From Deltaproteobacteria bacterium (GTDB lineage Bacteria; Myxococcota_A; Polyangia; Polyangiales; Houyiibacteriaceae), in NCBI GenBank assembly GCA_004283055.1, contig SHLP01000001.1, positions 55,941 to 119,940 on the forward strand: a stretch of DNA of 64,000 nucleotides, in the 5' to 3' direction. Numbering within the stretch: position 1 is the first letter of the stretch; every line of letters begins with the position of its first letter. Position numbers and translations under genes: made by a program. Below the pieces are notes generated by a model. That model was given only the letters and a program-made list of their open reading frames with translations, was not told the origin of the DNA and made no database searches. Below, piece by piece: positions 1-9,203 of this stretch.

Positions 1-561
1 ATCCCGAAAGTCCACGGCCATGTCCATCGCCATCTTATCGACACCCGCTTTTCCTGCACCGTAAGCCGGGCCGTGCATGTAGCAGCGCCCACCGAAGCTC
101 GAAGTGAACACGAGCAGTGCTCCGCCCGTACGAGCAAGAATCGGAGCAGCAAAATAGCTCGCGACATAGTGGGAGCGCTGGCCCACGTCGAGAATGCGCA
201 AGAGGTCGAGTGACTTTTCCCAAAACGGCCCGGGCTTGGCGAGCTCTCGCGGCACGGCGGTCGCGTTGTTGACCAGAATGTCGAGTCGACCTTGCTCGTC
301 GCCGACGCGCTCGAACAAGTGCCGAACCTGCTCGTCGTCGGAGTGGTCGCAGTTGACAGCGATGCCGTGTCCACCCGCCTCAGTGACCGCGGTTGCCGTG
401 GCCTGCACCGTCCCGCCAAGCGGATGCGACTTGCCGCCTTCCTGGCTCCGTCCGCTGACGTACACCGTGGCGCCTGCAGCACCCAGGGCGATCGCAATTC
501 CCTTCCCGACGCCGCGGCTGGCGCCAGTGACGACGGCGACTCTCTCTCGGCTCCCGTTCAT
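1..561 (-). CDS. SDR family oxidoreductase, DHRS1-like (3' end cut by window edge)
   Basis: This is an NAD(P)-dependent short-chain dehydrogenase; 187 codons are inside the window and the C-terminus lies beyond base 1, so the ORF track misses it. I translated it by hand. It opens with the cofactor motif VTGASRGVGKGIA (TGxxxGxG), then LDILVNNA, a serine region (VFTSSFGG) and the active-site YGAGKAGVDKMAMDMA (YxxxK). The order of motifs and the long insert between NNA and the active site match DHRS1-type SDRs rather than FabG. The substrate is unknown. The start ATG at 561 lies only 4 bases downstream of the acr3 stop on the same strand, so the two are probably co-transcribed from upstream of acr3. 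Confidence 0.85.
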   Translation of the reverse strand, partial: MNGSRERVAVVTGASRGVGKGIAIALGAAGATVYVSGRSQEGGKSHPLGGTVQATATAVTEAGGHGIAVNCDHSDDEQVRHLFERVGDEQGRLDILVNNATAVPRELAKPGPFWEKSLDLLRILDVGQRSHYVASYFAAPILARTGGALLVFTSSFGGRCYMHGPAYGAGKAGVDKMAMDMAVDFRD

Positions 562-565
562 GCCC

Positions 566-1627
566 CTAAGCTTCCAGCACGGCCGGTGAAGCGAAGAATC
601 TCCGCCGAATCCTGAGGGCGACGCCGACCAAGGCGATCATGACCGGCACCTCGACCAAGGGGCCGATGACGGCGGCAAAGGCTGCCCCGTGATGTATCCC
701 AAAGGTCGCGACGGCAACCGCGATCGCGAGCTCGAAGTTGTTCGAGGCAGCCGTGAAGGACAGCGTGGTCGCGACCGGGTAGTCGGCCCCTGCCGCCTTC
801 GAGAGCCAGAACGAAATGAAGAACATGGCGACGAAGTAGATCAAGAGCGGTAGGGCGATTCGCACCACGTCGAACGGCAGGGCGACGATGGTGTCTCCCT
901 TGAGCGAGAACATGACGACGATCGTGAAGAGGAGGGCGACCAGCGTAATCGGACCGATGCGTGGCGCGAACGACTCGTCGTACCAGCCCCTCCCCTTCAT
1001 CTTGATGAGCCCCGTTCGCGTCAGGAACCCAGCGGCAAAGGGGATGCCGAGGTAGATCGCCACGCTCTTGGCGATCTCGGTGATGGTGATGTCGACGACC
1101 ATCCCTTGAAGTCCCAATTGCGCCGGGAGCCAGGTTACGAAGAACCAGGCGTAGATGGAAAAGAACAGAATCTGAAAGATGGAATTGAAAGCGACCAGTC
1201 CCGCCGCGAATTCCCGGTTTCCGAGAGCGAGGTCGTTCCAGACGATGACCATGGCGATGCAGCGAGCCAGGCCGATGATGATGAGTCCGACCATGTATTC
1301 CGGTTTGTCGGGCAACAGCGTGACCGCTAGTACGAACATCAGCACGGGCCCGATGATCCAGTTCTGAATCAGTGACAGCGTCAGCACTTTCTTGTTGCTG
1401 AAGACGCGCCCCATCTCTTCGTAGCGAACTTTCGCGAGGGGCGGATACATCATCAGGATGAGTCCCAGTGCGATTGGGATGGAGGTCGTGCCGATGCTCA
1501 TGGCGTTGAGCGCGTCGGCGAATCCGGGGACCAGATAACCGAGGCCGATGCCGACAGCCATGGCAACGAAGATCCATAGCGTCAGGTAACGGTCGAGAAA
1601 CGAAAGGCGGCGCTTGGTGTCGTTCAT
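566..1627 (-). CDS. acr3: ACR3-family arsenite efflux permease
   Basis: Inner-membrane carrier of the bile/arsenite/riboflavin transporter superfamily that expels As(III), or Sb(III), driven by the proton gradient. The 353-residue product is normal length with about ten hydrophobic helices. The signature [12 protein letters not shown] holds the conserved Cys near residue 123, and [11 protein letters not shown] holds the conserved Glu of a late helix. The ORF track extends to 1783, but the extra N-terminus is unlike the family; the ATG at 1627 gives the typical short leader followed by [13 protein letters not shown]. No arsR, arsC or arsM lies nearby, so it is an orphan arsenic gene transcribed away from the acetoacetate-decarboxylase-like gene 53 bases off. 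Confidence 0.9.
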   Translation of the reverse strand: MNDTKRRLSFLDRYLTLWIFVAMAVGIGLGYLVPGFADALNAMSIGTTSIPIALGLILMMYPPLAKVRYEEMGRVFSNKKVLTLSLIQNWIIGPVLMFVLAVTLLPDKPEYMVGLIIIGLARCIAMVIVWNDLALGNREFAAGLVAFNSIFQILFFSIYAWFFVTWLPAQLGLQGMVVDITITEIAKSVAIYLGIPFAAGFLTRTGLIKMKGRGWYDESFAPRIGPITLVALLFTIVVMFSLKGDTIVALPFDVVRIALPLLIYFVAMFFISFWLSKAAGADYPVATTLSFTAASNNFELAIAVAVATFGIHHGAAFAAVIGPLVEVPVMIALVGVALRIRRRFFASPAVLEA

Positions 1628-1680
1628 CTTGTGTCGCTTTGCATGGCGGCCGTGCGGAGCCTTCCATATACTCCCCGGCA

Positions 1681-2436
1681 ATGAAAGCCGAGCCGTTTGA
1701 GCACCGTCCCAGCGACTATCTGATCGAGGGCCGCACCGTGACCATGCCATGCGTCGTTCGGGACGCTTGCTCAGCGACGGCAACCTGGCTCGTGAGCGCG
1801 CGGGCTGCCCAGGCGCTGCTCCCCGGGCCCGAGCTCGAGATCGCTCAAGTCCTTCCAGGCCGGGGGCTGCTCAGCATCGCGTGCGTCGACTACCGTGACA
1901 ATGACCTGGGCGACTACAATGAGGTTTCGATTGCGTTCTTCGTTCGACGGCGGGGTGATCGCAAGGGCATCCCGTTCATGGGGGCGGGGATCGACATGAT
2001 GCGCGGAGTCCTTCCCACGCACATCGTTCACCTTCCAGTGAACCAGTCGTTCACCTGCGAGGCCGGCCGAACCATTTGGGGATTTCCAAAGACGGTCGAT
2101 GAAATCGATTTCGACACGAGCGGCGACCGCGCGCGGTGCGTTTGGAACAAGGACGGCCAGAACGTACTGAAGATCAGCCTTCCCATTGGCGGAAGCCGCG
2201 AGTTCCCCGAGCAGGAGCTGAGCACGTACAGCTACATCGACGGGTCGTTGCATCGGACGCGATTCGTTTCGAGTGCGCAGGATCTCGGCGTTCGGATGGG
2301 CCGCGTGAAAATGGCACTCGGCGCGCACCCCATCGCAGACGAGCTGCGCTCGTTGGGCCTACCCAAGCCCGCATTGATGAGCCTGTGGATGGGAAAGATG
2401 CGCGGCCGGTTCGAGGCTGCCGAGAGGTGTATCTGA
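1681..2436 (+). CDS. Acetoacetate decarboxylase family protein
   Basis: The 251-residue protein belongs to the acetoacetate decarboxylase superfamily. It shows YNEVSIAF near residues 79-86 (the family's active-site Glu) and [10 protein letters not shown] near 133-142, where Lys137 sits at the Schiff-base lysine position. Classical enzymes have PKK; here the second Lys is Thr, which could shift the active-site pKa, so true acetoacetate decarboxylation is not assured. Other members act as aldolase-dehydratases. The ORF track starts at 1639, but ATG 1681 suits the family. It is followed 19 bases later by the formaldehyde dehydrogenase gene, so they may form one transcript. A link to the acetoacetate-forming genes at 15-17 kb is inference. 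Confidence 0.75.
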   Translation: MKAEPFEHRPSDYLIEGRTVTMPCVVRDACSATATWLVSARAAQALLPGPELEIAQVLPGRGLLSIACVDYRDNDLGDYNEVSIAFFVRRRGDRKGIPFMGAGIDMMRGVLPTHIVHLPVNQSFTCEAGRTIWGFPKTVDEIDFDTSGDRARCVWNKDGQNVLKISLPIGGSREFPEQELSTYSYIDGSLHRTRFVSSAQDLGVRMGRVKMALGAHPIADELRSLGLPKPALMSLWMGKMRGRFEAAERCI

Positions 2437-2455
2437 GGCGAATAGGGAGAAACGC

Positions 2456-3565
2456 ATGGACGTTCGCGCTGCAATTGCTCACAAGGCGGGCCAACCGCTA
2501 TCGATAGAGACCGTGCGCCTCGATGGCCCCCGCGCCGGCGAGGTGCTGATTGAAATGAAGGCTACCGGCGTTTGCCACACGGATGCGTACACCTTGTCGG
2601 GCGCAGATCCGGAGGGGATCTTTCCTTCGGTGCTTGGGCACGAAGGTGCGGGGGTGGTCGTCGAAGTTGGGGCCGGGGTGAGCTCGTTGAAGGCCGGCGA
2701 CCACGTGATTCCGCTCTATGTCCCAGAGTGCCGCAACTGCGAGTACTGCACCTCCGGCAAGACCAATTTGTGCCAGGCGGTGCGTTCAACACAGGGGCGA
2801 GGGCTGATGCCCGATGAGAGCAGCCGTTTTTCGATCGGTGGCGAAACGATCTTTCACTACATGGGGACGTCGACGTTTGCGCAGTACACCGTCGTGCCGG
2901 AGATCGCCGTTGCGAAAATTCGTGAGGACGCCCCCTTTGACAAAGTTTGCTACATCGGCTGCGGTGTGACGACGGGGATCGGAGCGGTGATCAACACCGC
3001 TGAGGTCGAGGCGGGCGCGAACGTGGTCGTGTTCGGCCTGGGCGGCATTGGGCTCAACGTCGTGCAGGGGGCCCGCATGGTGGGCGCTGGCAAGATCATT
3101 GGGGTGGACCTCAATCCAGCGCGACGCCAGCTCGCCGAGAAATTCGGGATGACTCACTTCGTGAATCCCAAAGACGTTGGCGGAGACTTGGTTTCGTACC
3201 TCGTCGACCTGACCGGGGGCGGAGCCGATTACACCTTCGAGTGTATCGGAAACGTCGAGGTGATGCGCCAGGCGCTCGAGTGTTGTCACAAGGGCTGGGG
3301 CGAGAGCGTCATCATCGGCGTGGCCGGGGCCGGTGAGGAAATTAAGACACGCCCCTTCCAGCTCGTGACCGGTCGCGTCTGGCGCGGAACCGCATTTGGT
3401 GGCGCAAGAGGGCGGACGGACGTGCCGAAAATCGTCGACTGGTACATGGAGGGCAAGATAAACATCGACGATTTGATTACACATAAGATGCCGCTCGAGG
3501 AGATCAACACTGCATTCGACCTCATGCACGAGGGGAAATCGATCCGCAGCGTAGTGGAGTTCTGA
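2456..3565 (+). CDS. frmA: S-(hydroxymethyl)glutathione dehydrogenase / class III alcohol dehydrogenase
   Basis: Zinc-dependent MDR enzyme that oxidises the glutathione adduct of formaldehyde to S-formylglutathione and also reduces S-nitrosoglutathione. The 369-residue product has full family length. Catalytic zinc ligands are visible in GVCHTD (Cys40) and GHEGAG (His62), the structural zinc loop in [15 protein letters not shown], and the nucleotide fold in [10 protein letters not shown]. Similarity to class III ADH is strong through the N-terminal [16 protein letters not shown] region. A GGGAGA-type ribosome site precedes the ATG. The next gene, an MBL hydrolase, starts one base after its stop. 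This resembles formaldehyde operons where an MBL enzyme stands in for S-formylglutathione hydrolase. Confidence 0.92.
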   Translation: MDVRAAIAHKAGQPLSIETVRLDGPRAGEVLIEMKATGVCHTDAYTLSGADPEGIFPSVLGHEGAGVVVEVGAGVSSLKAGDHVIPLYVPECRNCEYCTSGKTNLCQAVRSTQGRGLMPDESSRFSIGGETIFHYMGTSTFAQYTVVPEIAVAKIREDAPFDKVCYIGCGVTTGIGAVINTAEVEAGANVVVFGLGGIGLNVVQGARMVGAGKIIGVDLNPARRQLAEKFGMTHFVNPKDVGGDLVSYLVDLTGGGADYTFECIGNVEVMRQALECCHKGWGESVIIGVAGAGEEIKTRPFQLVTGRVWRGTAFGGARGRTDVPKIVDWYMEGKINIDDLITHKMPLEEINTAFDLMHEGKSIRSVVEF

Positions 3566-3566
3566 G

Positions 3567-4250
3567 ATGAGCAAAGAGCCTGAGATTTTCGTTCATCAGT
3601 TCGAGCTTGGCCCGTGGGACAACTTCATCTACTTCGTAGGCGACAGAGCCACGCGGCAATGCGCGGTCGTCGATCCGGCATGGGATGCCGACTTCATCCT
3701 GGAAGAAGCCGAGCGTCTCGACGTGCAGATCAGCAACATCCTGTGCACGCACAGCCACTTCGACCACGTGAATCGCGTCGACGCCATTCTCGAGAAGCGA
3801 GACATACCGGTGCACATGCTCGGAGAGGAAATCGACTTCTCGGGGTTTCGCTCCGAGAACCTTGAGCGTCAAAGTCCCGGAGATGTCTTGCGCGTCGGCG
3901 AGCATCTCGAGGTCACGATGGTGCATACGCCCGGTCACACGCCGGGTTCGACCACGTTCCGAATCCGCGATGCGATCGTCACCGGCGACACCCTATTCAT
4001 TCAAGGCTGCGGACGCTGCGACTTCGTCGGTGGAGATCCGAAGGTCATGTATGAAACGCTGAAGAGCCTCACCGAGACGCTGCCCAAGGGCACCCGCATG
4101 TACCCGGGCCACAACTACGGCCCCGTCACCGTCTCCACGCTCGACGAAGAGCTCAAAGAGAACCCCTATCTGCAGCACCAAACCCTCGAAGCCTTCGTCT
4201 CCCACCGCATGGAAGGCAAAACCCCCGGCACCCCCCTACCGCAACCCTAG
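3567..4250 (+). CDS. MBL-fold hydrolase, glyoxalase II-like
   Basis: A 227-residue metallo-beta-lactamase-fold protein with a dinuclear metal site. It shows THSHFDH (His62, His64, Asp66, His67), HTPGHTPGS, the bridging Asp in TGDTLF and a late His in YPGHNYG. The layout is that of small thioester hydrolases (glyoxalase II-like). It begins one base after the formaldehyde dehydrogenase stop, with GGAG upstream inside that gene's end, so the two are translationally linked. From this context I infer hydrolysis of S-formylglutathione, replacing the usual esterase FrmB/FghA, which is absent here. A persulfide dioxygenase or lactoylglutathione hydrolase role cannot be excluded. Its stop overlaps that of the convergent CDP-alcohol phosphatidyltransferase by 4 bases. 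Confidence 0.85.
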   Translation: MSKEPEIFVHQFELGPWDNFIYFVGDRATRQCAVVDPAWDADFILEEAERLDVQISNILCTHSHFDHVNRVDAILEKRDIPVHMLGEEIDFSGFRSENLERQSPGDVLRVGEHLEVTMVHTPGHTPGSTTFRIRDAIVTGDTLFIQGCGRCDFVGGDPKVMYETLKSLTETLPKGTRMYPGHNYGPVTVSTLDEELKENPYLQHQTLEAFVSHRMEGKTPGTPLPQP

Positions 4251-4798
4251 CGTGTCCCCTTTTGGCGGGCGCGGTGGAGGCCGGTGGTGACGTATTGGAG
4301 GGTGCTGATTGCGATGGTCGTGAGGATGGCTGCGCCGAGGAGCTGCAGCGCGAGCATGGGGGGTTGGCCGCGCCAGGCGTGGCTGATCGTGAGTAGGACG
4401 AAGAGGATTTGGAGTACGGTGTTGAGCTTGCTCGCACGCGTCGGTTCGCCGTGGATCGGGGCCACGTAGAGCTGGTAGACGATCGCTCCGGCGATGATGA
4501 TGATGTCGCGTCCTACCACGATTGCCGAGAACCAGATTGGAACCAAACCAATCCACGCCAGCGTGACGTAAGCGGCGAACATCAGCAGTTTGTCCGCCGC
4601 CGGGTCGAGGAGGCCGCCCAGGCGTGTTCGCCAATCGAAACGCCTCGCCAAAAATCCGTCGAGGGCATCCGAGAAGCCAGCGATTAGGATCAAGCCCAAG
4701 GCGAGGCCGTACCTGCTTTCCAAAAGACTCCAGACGATTGGCGCCACCAAAATGATGCGAACGACGCAAATCATGTTGGGGATGTACTTGAGCTTCAT
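4247..4798 (-). CDS. CDP-alcohol phosphatidyltransferase
   Basis: Integral membrane phospholipid enzyme of 183 residues that moves a phosphatidyl group from CDP-diacylglycerol to an alcohol. The diagnostic motif D-G-x2-A-R-x8-G-x3-D-x3-D is intact as DALDGFLARRFDW...GGLLDPAADK near residues 44-70. Several hydrophobic helices follow, and the length fits PgsA-type phosphatidylglycerophosphate synthases. The sequence alone cannot tell PgsA from cardiolipin synthase ClsB-like or inositol-phosphate transferases, so no symbol is given. It lies 16 bases downstream of an SDR gene on the same strand and converges on the MBL hydrolase gene with overlapping stops. Confidence 0.85.
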   Translation of the reverse strand: MKLKYIPNMICVVRIILVAPIVWSLLESRYGLALGLILIAGFSDALDGFLARRFDWRTRLGGLLDPAADKLLMFAAYVTLAWIGLVPIWFSAIVVGRDIIIIAGAIVYQLYVAPIHGEPTRASKLNTVLQILFVLLTISHAWRGQPPMLALQLLGAAILTTIAISTLQYVTTGLHRARQKGTR

Positions 4799-4814
4799 GA
4801 AGGACCGGGCGCTG

Positions 4815-5648
4815 CTATTTCGCGCTGAACTTGGAATAGCCGATGGTGATTCGCTGGTAGGCCGAGGGGAGCAGCCGCACCACCCAGTCGAACACGCGGG
4901 CGTCTGGTCCTACCAGAATTCGCCGCTGATTGCGCCGTACTCCGTCGAGGATCGCGCGCGCGGCGGTATCGGCCCCAGTGATGAATGTCTTTTCAAACCT
5001 CTCCCTACTGTCGGTATCGCTGATGCCGAGGTCGCGAACGCTCGGGTCGATGCGGGATGAGCGGGCGATCCCCGTCTTTATGCCGCCGGGATGCACGCTC
5101 GATGCGCTAACGCCGCAGCTCATCATGTCGAGCTCTTGGCGGAGTGATTCGGTGAAGCCGCGGACGGCGAACTTGGCCGAGTTGTACGCGCTCTGACTCG
5201 GAATCCCTGCCAAACCAAAAACGCTCGATAGATTGATGATGTGGCCGTCGGCGGAGGCCTTGAGATATGGCAAGAACGCCTTGGTGCCGTAGACGACGCC
5301 CCAGAAGTTCACGCCCATCAGCCATTCAAAGTCGCCGTAGCTCATGCCGTCGACCGTGCTCGCAAGCGCCACGCCGGCGTTGTTGAAGATGAGGTTGACC
5401 TTCCCGTGCTCGTCCACGACCTGGTCTGCCCATGCGTGGACCGCTTCGCGATTGGCGACATCCACTGGCTCTGAGGTCACCTCTACGCCAAGCCCTCGCA
5501 GCAGCCCGACGGTCTCGAGCAATCCTTCCTCGTTCACATCGGACAATGCGACGTTGCATTTCTGGCGCCCAAGCTCGACGGCGAGCGCACGACCGATTCC
5601 GGAGCCCGCGCCAGTGATGGCGGCAACCTTGTTTTCGAAGCTTCTCAC
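4815..5648 (-). CDS. SDR family oxidoreductase
   Basis: Classical SDR of 277 residues with TGAGSGIGRA at the cofactor site, LIFNNAGVA, the serine of NLSSVFGLAG and the active-site YNSAKFAV. The Asp in LSDVNEEG after the second strand suggests NAD preference. The C-terminal extension (LVGPDARVFDWVVRLLPSAYQRI) is common in SDRs that act on lipid or hydrophobic substrates; the actual substrate is unknown. The ORF track starts at 5873, but a GTG at 5648 preceded by GGGGAGAGG about 8 bases upstream gives the normal N-terminus RSFENKVAAITG. It is 16 bases upstream of the phosphatidyltransferase gene, suggesting an operon. Confidence 0.85.
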   Translation of the reverse strand: MRSFENKVAAITGAGSGIGRALAVELGRQKCNVALSDVNEEGLLETVGLLRGLGVEVTSEPVDVANREAVHAWADQVVDEHGKVNLIFNNAGVALASTVDGMSYGDFEWLMGVNFWGVVYGTKAFLPYLKASADGHIINLSSVFGLAGIPSQSAYNSAKFAVRGFTESLRQELDMMSCGVSASSVHPGGIKTGIARSSRIDPSVRDLGISDTDSRERFEKTFITGADTAARAILDGVRRNQRRILVGPDARVFDWVVRLLPSAYQRITIGYSKFSAK

Positions 5649-5774
5649 GACTGGACCTCTCCCCGGACACCGGCATCCTGCCAGACCCGTTCCGCGCCGT
5701 CGACCACTCGGAATTATCGTCGAGGACGCTGCGATTCCTGGCATACTCCCACGCAAACATGCTTTGGAGGAACC

Positions 5775-6806
5775 TTGCCGAACGCGTACATTTCTGGAAC
5801 CGGCTTCTACGTGCCCGAGGATGTCGTCAGCAACGATGAGCTCGCGAGCCGCTACGCAATAGACACCACCCACGAGTGGATCGAGAAACGAACCGGGATC
5901 GAAGCACGCCGCTTTGCACCTGAAGGGGTGGGGACCTCGGATCTGGCTGTACCCGCGGTGGAAATGGCGCTCGAACGTGCGGGGCTCGCCAAGACCGACA
6001 TCGGAATGATCGTCTTTGCGACCCTCTCACCAGACCACGCCTTTCCCGGATCAGGGGTCTACCTTCAAACGAAGCTCGGACTCACGGACGACGATGTCGG
6101 GCACTTCGTTGGTTGTCTGGACGTGAGAAACCAGTGCTCCGGGTTCCTGTACGGCCTTGCGACCGCGGCATCGATGGTGCAGTCCGGTTCGGTCGACCAC
6201 GCCGTCGTGGTCGGCGCCGAGGTTCATTCGGCGGCACTTGATCTAAGCACGGCCGGGCGCGACGTCGCATCCTTGTTCGGTGATGGTGCGGGAGCGGTCA
6301 TCGTCAGCGCGACGGATGAAGACCGCGGCGTTCGGAGCTGGCACCTCGGGGCCGATGGGCGTCACGCTGACGCGCTGTCGCAGAAGATTTGGGACATCAG
6401 CAAGCGCCCTTTCATTCCGCAGAATGAAGAGGGCATCGGGCAGGTCGACCCAGCGCACATGTTTGCCCACATGTCGGGGCGCTTGGTTTTCAAGAACGCG
6501 GTCGAGCGCATGATCGGCGCCCTCATGAGAGAGTTTCAGAAGCAGAGCCTGACGCTCGGCGACGTTGATCTCTTCTTCTTTCATCAGGCAAATCTGAGAA
6601 TCAATCAGTACGTCGCTACCCAGCTAGGCATTCCTGAGGAGAAGCTTTTCCACAACATCGAGCGCTATGGCAATACGACTGCCGCGACCATCCCAATCAT
6701 GCTCGCAGAAGCGCAGGGCTCTGGGAGGCTCGAACGCGGCATGAAGATTGCCACGGTTGCTTTCGGCTCCGGTTTCACCTGGGGCGCCGCGATCATCGAT
6801 TGGTAG
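5775..6806 (+). CDS. 3-oxoacyl-ACP synthase III (KAS III / FabH-like)
   Basis: Thiolase-fold condensing enzyme of 343 residues. The Cys-His-Asn triad is visible: Cys121 in NQCSGFLYG, His in FFFHQANLRIN and Asn in RYGNTTAATIP. FabH starts fatty acid synthesis from acyl-CoA and malonyl-ACP, but close relatives (OleA, PQS and beta-lactone synthases) also condense other acyl chains, and there is no fab gene cluster here, so its chain role is open. The start is TTG at 5775, supported by GGAGG five bases upstream and by the family-typical N-terminus. It is transcribed divergently from the SDR, with 126 bases between the starts, and converges on the CDF transporter. Confidence 0.85.
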   Translation: MPNAYISGTGFYVPEDVVSNDELASRYAIDTTHEWIEKRTGIEARRFAPEGVGTSDLAVPAVEMALERAGLAKTDIGMIVFATLSPDHAFPGSGVYLQTKLGLTDDDVGHFVGCLDVRNQCSGFLYGLATAASMVQSGSVDHAVVVGAEVHSAALDLSTAGRDVASLFGDGAGAVIVSATDEDRGVRSWHLGADGRHADALSQKIWDISKRPFIPQNEEGIGQVDPAHMFAHMSGRLVFKNAVERMIGALMREFQKQSLTLGDVDLFFFHQANLRINQYVATQLGIPEEKLFHNIERYGNTTAATIPIMLAEAQGSGRLERGMKIATVAFGSGFTWGAAIIDW

Positions 6807-6813
6807 CTCGAGC

Positions 6814-7749
6814 TCAGCCTCCGATGAGATCGGGGTGATCGGGGTCGAACACGTCGGGCTCGAGATAGATCATGCAGCGGATCGCAACGGCTTCCCGAAT
6901 GCGCTGTTCGGTGAGGTTGATGATGGCCGCAATCTTCGCGGTGTTGAGTCCTGGCTTCAGTTGGATCTTTGCGGCTACCAAAAGCTCGTCCGGCCCGATG
7001 TGCTGTGTTCGCATGTGAAGGAGTCGATTCACGCCGGGCGTGTCCTCGATGGCCCGGACGATCTTCTTGCGCATGCCTCCGAGCGCCGACTCCCCGATCA
7101 AGAGGCTCTTCATCTCGAACACGAGCACGGCTGCAATCAAGACGAGGAGCACCCCGATCGAGATTGTGCCGTACGCGTCCCAGCGGGAATCCTCGGTGAT
7201 GGCCGCAATCGAAATACCTAGCAGTGCGAGCACCAAGCCCATGAGCGCTCCGAGGTCCTCGAGAAGGACGACGGGGAGCTCGGGCGTGCGCGAGTGACGG
7301 ATGAACTCCCACCAAGAGGTGTCCCCTTTGACCAATCGTGACTCCTTGACCGCGGTGCGGAACGAGTACCCCTCCAAGACGATGCCGAGTGTCAGAATGC
7401 CGATTGCCCACTCGACGTTGGACACCTCGTGGCTTGCCTCACCGAGCTTGTGGACGCCTTCGTAAATCGCAAAGAGCCCGCCTAGCGTGAAGAGCACGAG
7501 CGCGACGATGAAGGACCAGAAGTACCGCTCTCTCCCAAAGCCAAAGGGATGCGCGGCCGTCGCGTCTCTTCTGGCTCGCCGGCCTCCTAGCAGGAGCAGA
7601 GCCTGATTGGACGTGTCTGCCACCGAGTGGATGGCCTCAGCCAGCATCGACGAGGAAGAAGTGAACGCGTAGCCAACGAACTTCGCGATCGCGATGCCTA
7701 GATTGGCAAAAAGCGCCGCCACAATCGCCTTGGTAGATCCGGATGCCAT
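6814..7749 (-). CDS. Cation diffusion facilitator family transporter (ZnT9-like)
   Basis: A 311-residue membrane protein of the CDF family, which exports divalent metals such as Zn(II) in exchange for protons. HSVADTSNQALL in helix 2 gives the HxxxD half of the metal site. In helix 5 the usual His is replaced, reading LLEDLGALMG, a variant known from the SLC30A9/ZnT9 branch. HPFGFGRERYFW follows helix 2 as in that branch. The cytoplasmic C-terminal domain (about residues 215-305) has the ferredoxin-like pattern IKLKPGLNTAKIAAIINLTEQRI. Substrate metal cannot be assigned. It is divergent from the amidase gene, with 29 bases between the starts. Confidence 0.85.
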   Translation of the reverse strand: MASGSTKAIVAALFANLGIAIAKFVGYAFTSSSSMLAEAIHSVADTSNQALLLLGGRRARRDATAAHPFGFGRERYFWSFIVALVLFTLGGLFAIYEGVHKLGEASHEVSNVEWAIGILTLGIVLEGYSFRTAVKESRLVKGDTSWWEFIRHSRTPELPVVLLEDLGALMGLVLALLGISIAAITEDSRWDAYGTISIGVLLVLIAAVLVFEMKSLLIGESALGGMRKKIVRAIEDTPGVNRLLHMRTQHIGPDELLVAAKIQLKPGLNTAKIAAIINLTEQRIREAVAIRCMIYLEPDVFDPDHPDLIGG

Positions 7750-7778
7750 GCCGCGAGGCTATGTGATAATGGCTCGAT

Positions 7779-9203
7779 GTGCGAGCAGAGCGCGTGACGG
7801 AAACGAGGCAAGTGAGCGCCTTCTGCGAGGATGTTCTCGGGACGGCGGATGCGGTCGAAATCGCCCGACGCATTCGATTTGGCGAGATTCAGGCCGTCGA
7901 GGCCGCCGAGGCCGCCATCGCGCGAGCGGAGCGCGTGAACCCTTCGCTCAACGCGATTGCGACGCCGCTTTTCGATACGGCTCGCACAGAGGCGGGGCGG
8001 TCTCCGTCAGGCGCCCTCGCCGGCGTCCCCACGTTTGTCAAAGACAACGAGGCCGTCATCGGCGCACCTCTGCGACATGGCTCCCGGGGACAACCGAACC
8101 GGTCCTCGGAAAAGAACTCGCCTTTCGTCGAGCAGTTCTTGTCGCTTGGTCTAAACACCCTCGGAACGACTACGATGCCCGAGTTCGGCCTCACTGGGAC
8201 CACCGAGGCGCTGCTTTACGGGCCCACGCACAATCCCTGGCGATTGGGCTTCTCCCCTGGGGGCTCTTCGGGAGGGTCTGCGGCGCTGGTGTCCGCCGGT
8301 GTCGTGCCGATTGCGCACGCGAACGACGGCGGAGGCTCGACGCGGATCCCCGCCTCGTGCTGTGGGCTCGTCGGCCTCAAGCCGTCGCGCGGCCGACTGA
8401 TCGACATGGAGGGCGCCGGCTTGTTTCCAGTCAAGATCGTACACCAAGGCATGCTGAGCCGTTCCGTGCGAGATACCGCCGTCTTCTATCACTCCGCGGA
8501 GCGCTTCTATCGGAACCCCGGGCTGCCTGAAATTGGCCTGGTGACCCGGCCCGGCCGCCGGCTGCGCGTCGGCTTCTTCACGGACCTCGATGAAGCCACT
8601 CCCTCACACCCCGACTGCGTGGCCGCGGTGACCGATGCCGCCAAGCTGCTCCAAGACCTGGGTCATTCGGTCGAGCCCGTGGTTCGCCCCTTCGACGACG
8701 GTTTTCTCGAGGACTTTTTTCTCCTCTGGTCGATGCTCGGCTTCGCGGTGACCCGCCTTGGCACGCGGCTCGTAGACCCCGAGTTCGACAAGACGAAAGT
8801 CGAGGACTTTACCGAGGGTCTTGCCGGCTACTTCAAAGAGAACATTCACAGAGCCCCCGCGGCCGTTTGGCGATTGCGAAAGTTCGGCCATCGATACGCG
8901 CGTTCTTTCGACGAGTACGACGTCTTGATGAACCCGACGGTTGCCATGCCCGCGCCTGAGCACGGCTACATCGGCCCCGAGGTTCCGTTCGATACGGCAT
9001 TGGAGCGCTTGAAATGGTTCATTCCCTTTACCCCTACTCAGAACGTATCGGGTAGCCCGGCCATCTCGCTGCCGCTCGGGCGAAGCAACGACGGAATGCC
9101 TCTGGGGGTTCAGCTTGCAGCGCCGCTCGGAGAAGAGCGAACGCTTCTGGAGTTGGCGCTCGAGATTGAAGCCGCTGCGCCCTGGCCTAGGCTCGGCGAC
9201 TAA
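7779..9203 (+). CDS. Amidase signature family hydrolase
   Basis: A 474-residue amidase-signature enzyme hydrolysing an amide or aryl-acyl bond. The Ser-cisSer-Lys triad is complete: Lys88 in PTFVKDN, cis-Ser163 in GGSSGGSA and nucleophile Ser187 in DGGGSTRIPAS. The C-terminal half keeps the usual NVSGSPAISLPLG motif. It could resemble 6-aminohexanoate-cyclic-dimer hydrolase or fatty-acid amide hydrolase types; GatA is less likely as no gatBC are present. Two GTG starts are possible (7779 or 7794). The stop overlaps by 4 bases with the convergent glycerophosphodiesterase gene. Confidence 0.87.
   Translation: MRAERVTETRQVSAFCEDVLGTADAVEIARRIRFGEIQAVEAAEAAIARAERVNPSLNAIATPLFDTARTEAGRSPSGALAGVPTFVKDNEAVIGAPLRHGSRGQPNRSSEKNSPFVEQFLSLGLNTLGTTTMPEFGLTGTTEALLYGPTHNPWRLGFSPGGSSGGSAALVSAGVVPIAHANDGGGSTRIPASCCGLVGLKPSRGRLIDMEGAGLFPVKIVHQGMLSRSVRDTAVFYHSAERFYRNPGLPEIGLVTRPGRRLRVGFFTDLDEATPSHPDCVAAVTDAAKLLQDLGHSVEPVVRPFDDGFLEDFFLLWSMLGFAVTRLGTRLVDPEFDKTKVEDFTEGLAGYFKENIHRAPAAVWRLRKFGHRYARSFDEYDVLMNPTVAMPAPEHGYIGPEVPFDTALERLKWFIPFTPTQNVSGSPAISLPLGRSNDGMPLGVQLAAPLGEERTLLELALEIEAAAPWPRLGD

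Noticed and set aside
558-1667. Minus-strand ORF of 369 residues
   Set aside because: Off-frame reading of acr3, Arg/His-rich without motifs.
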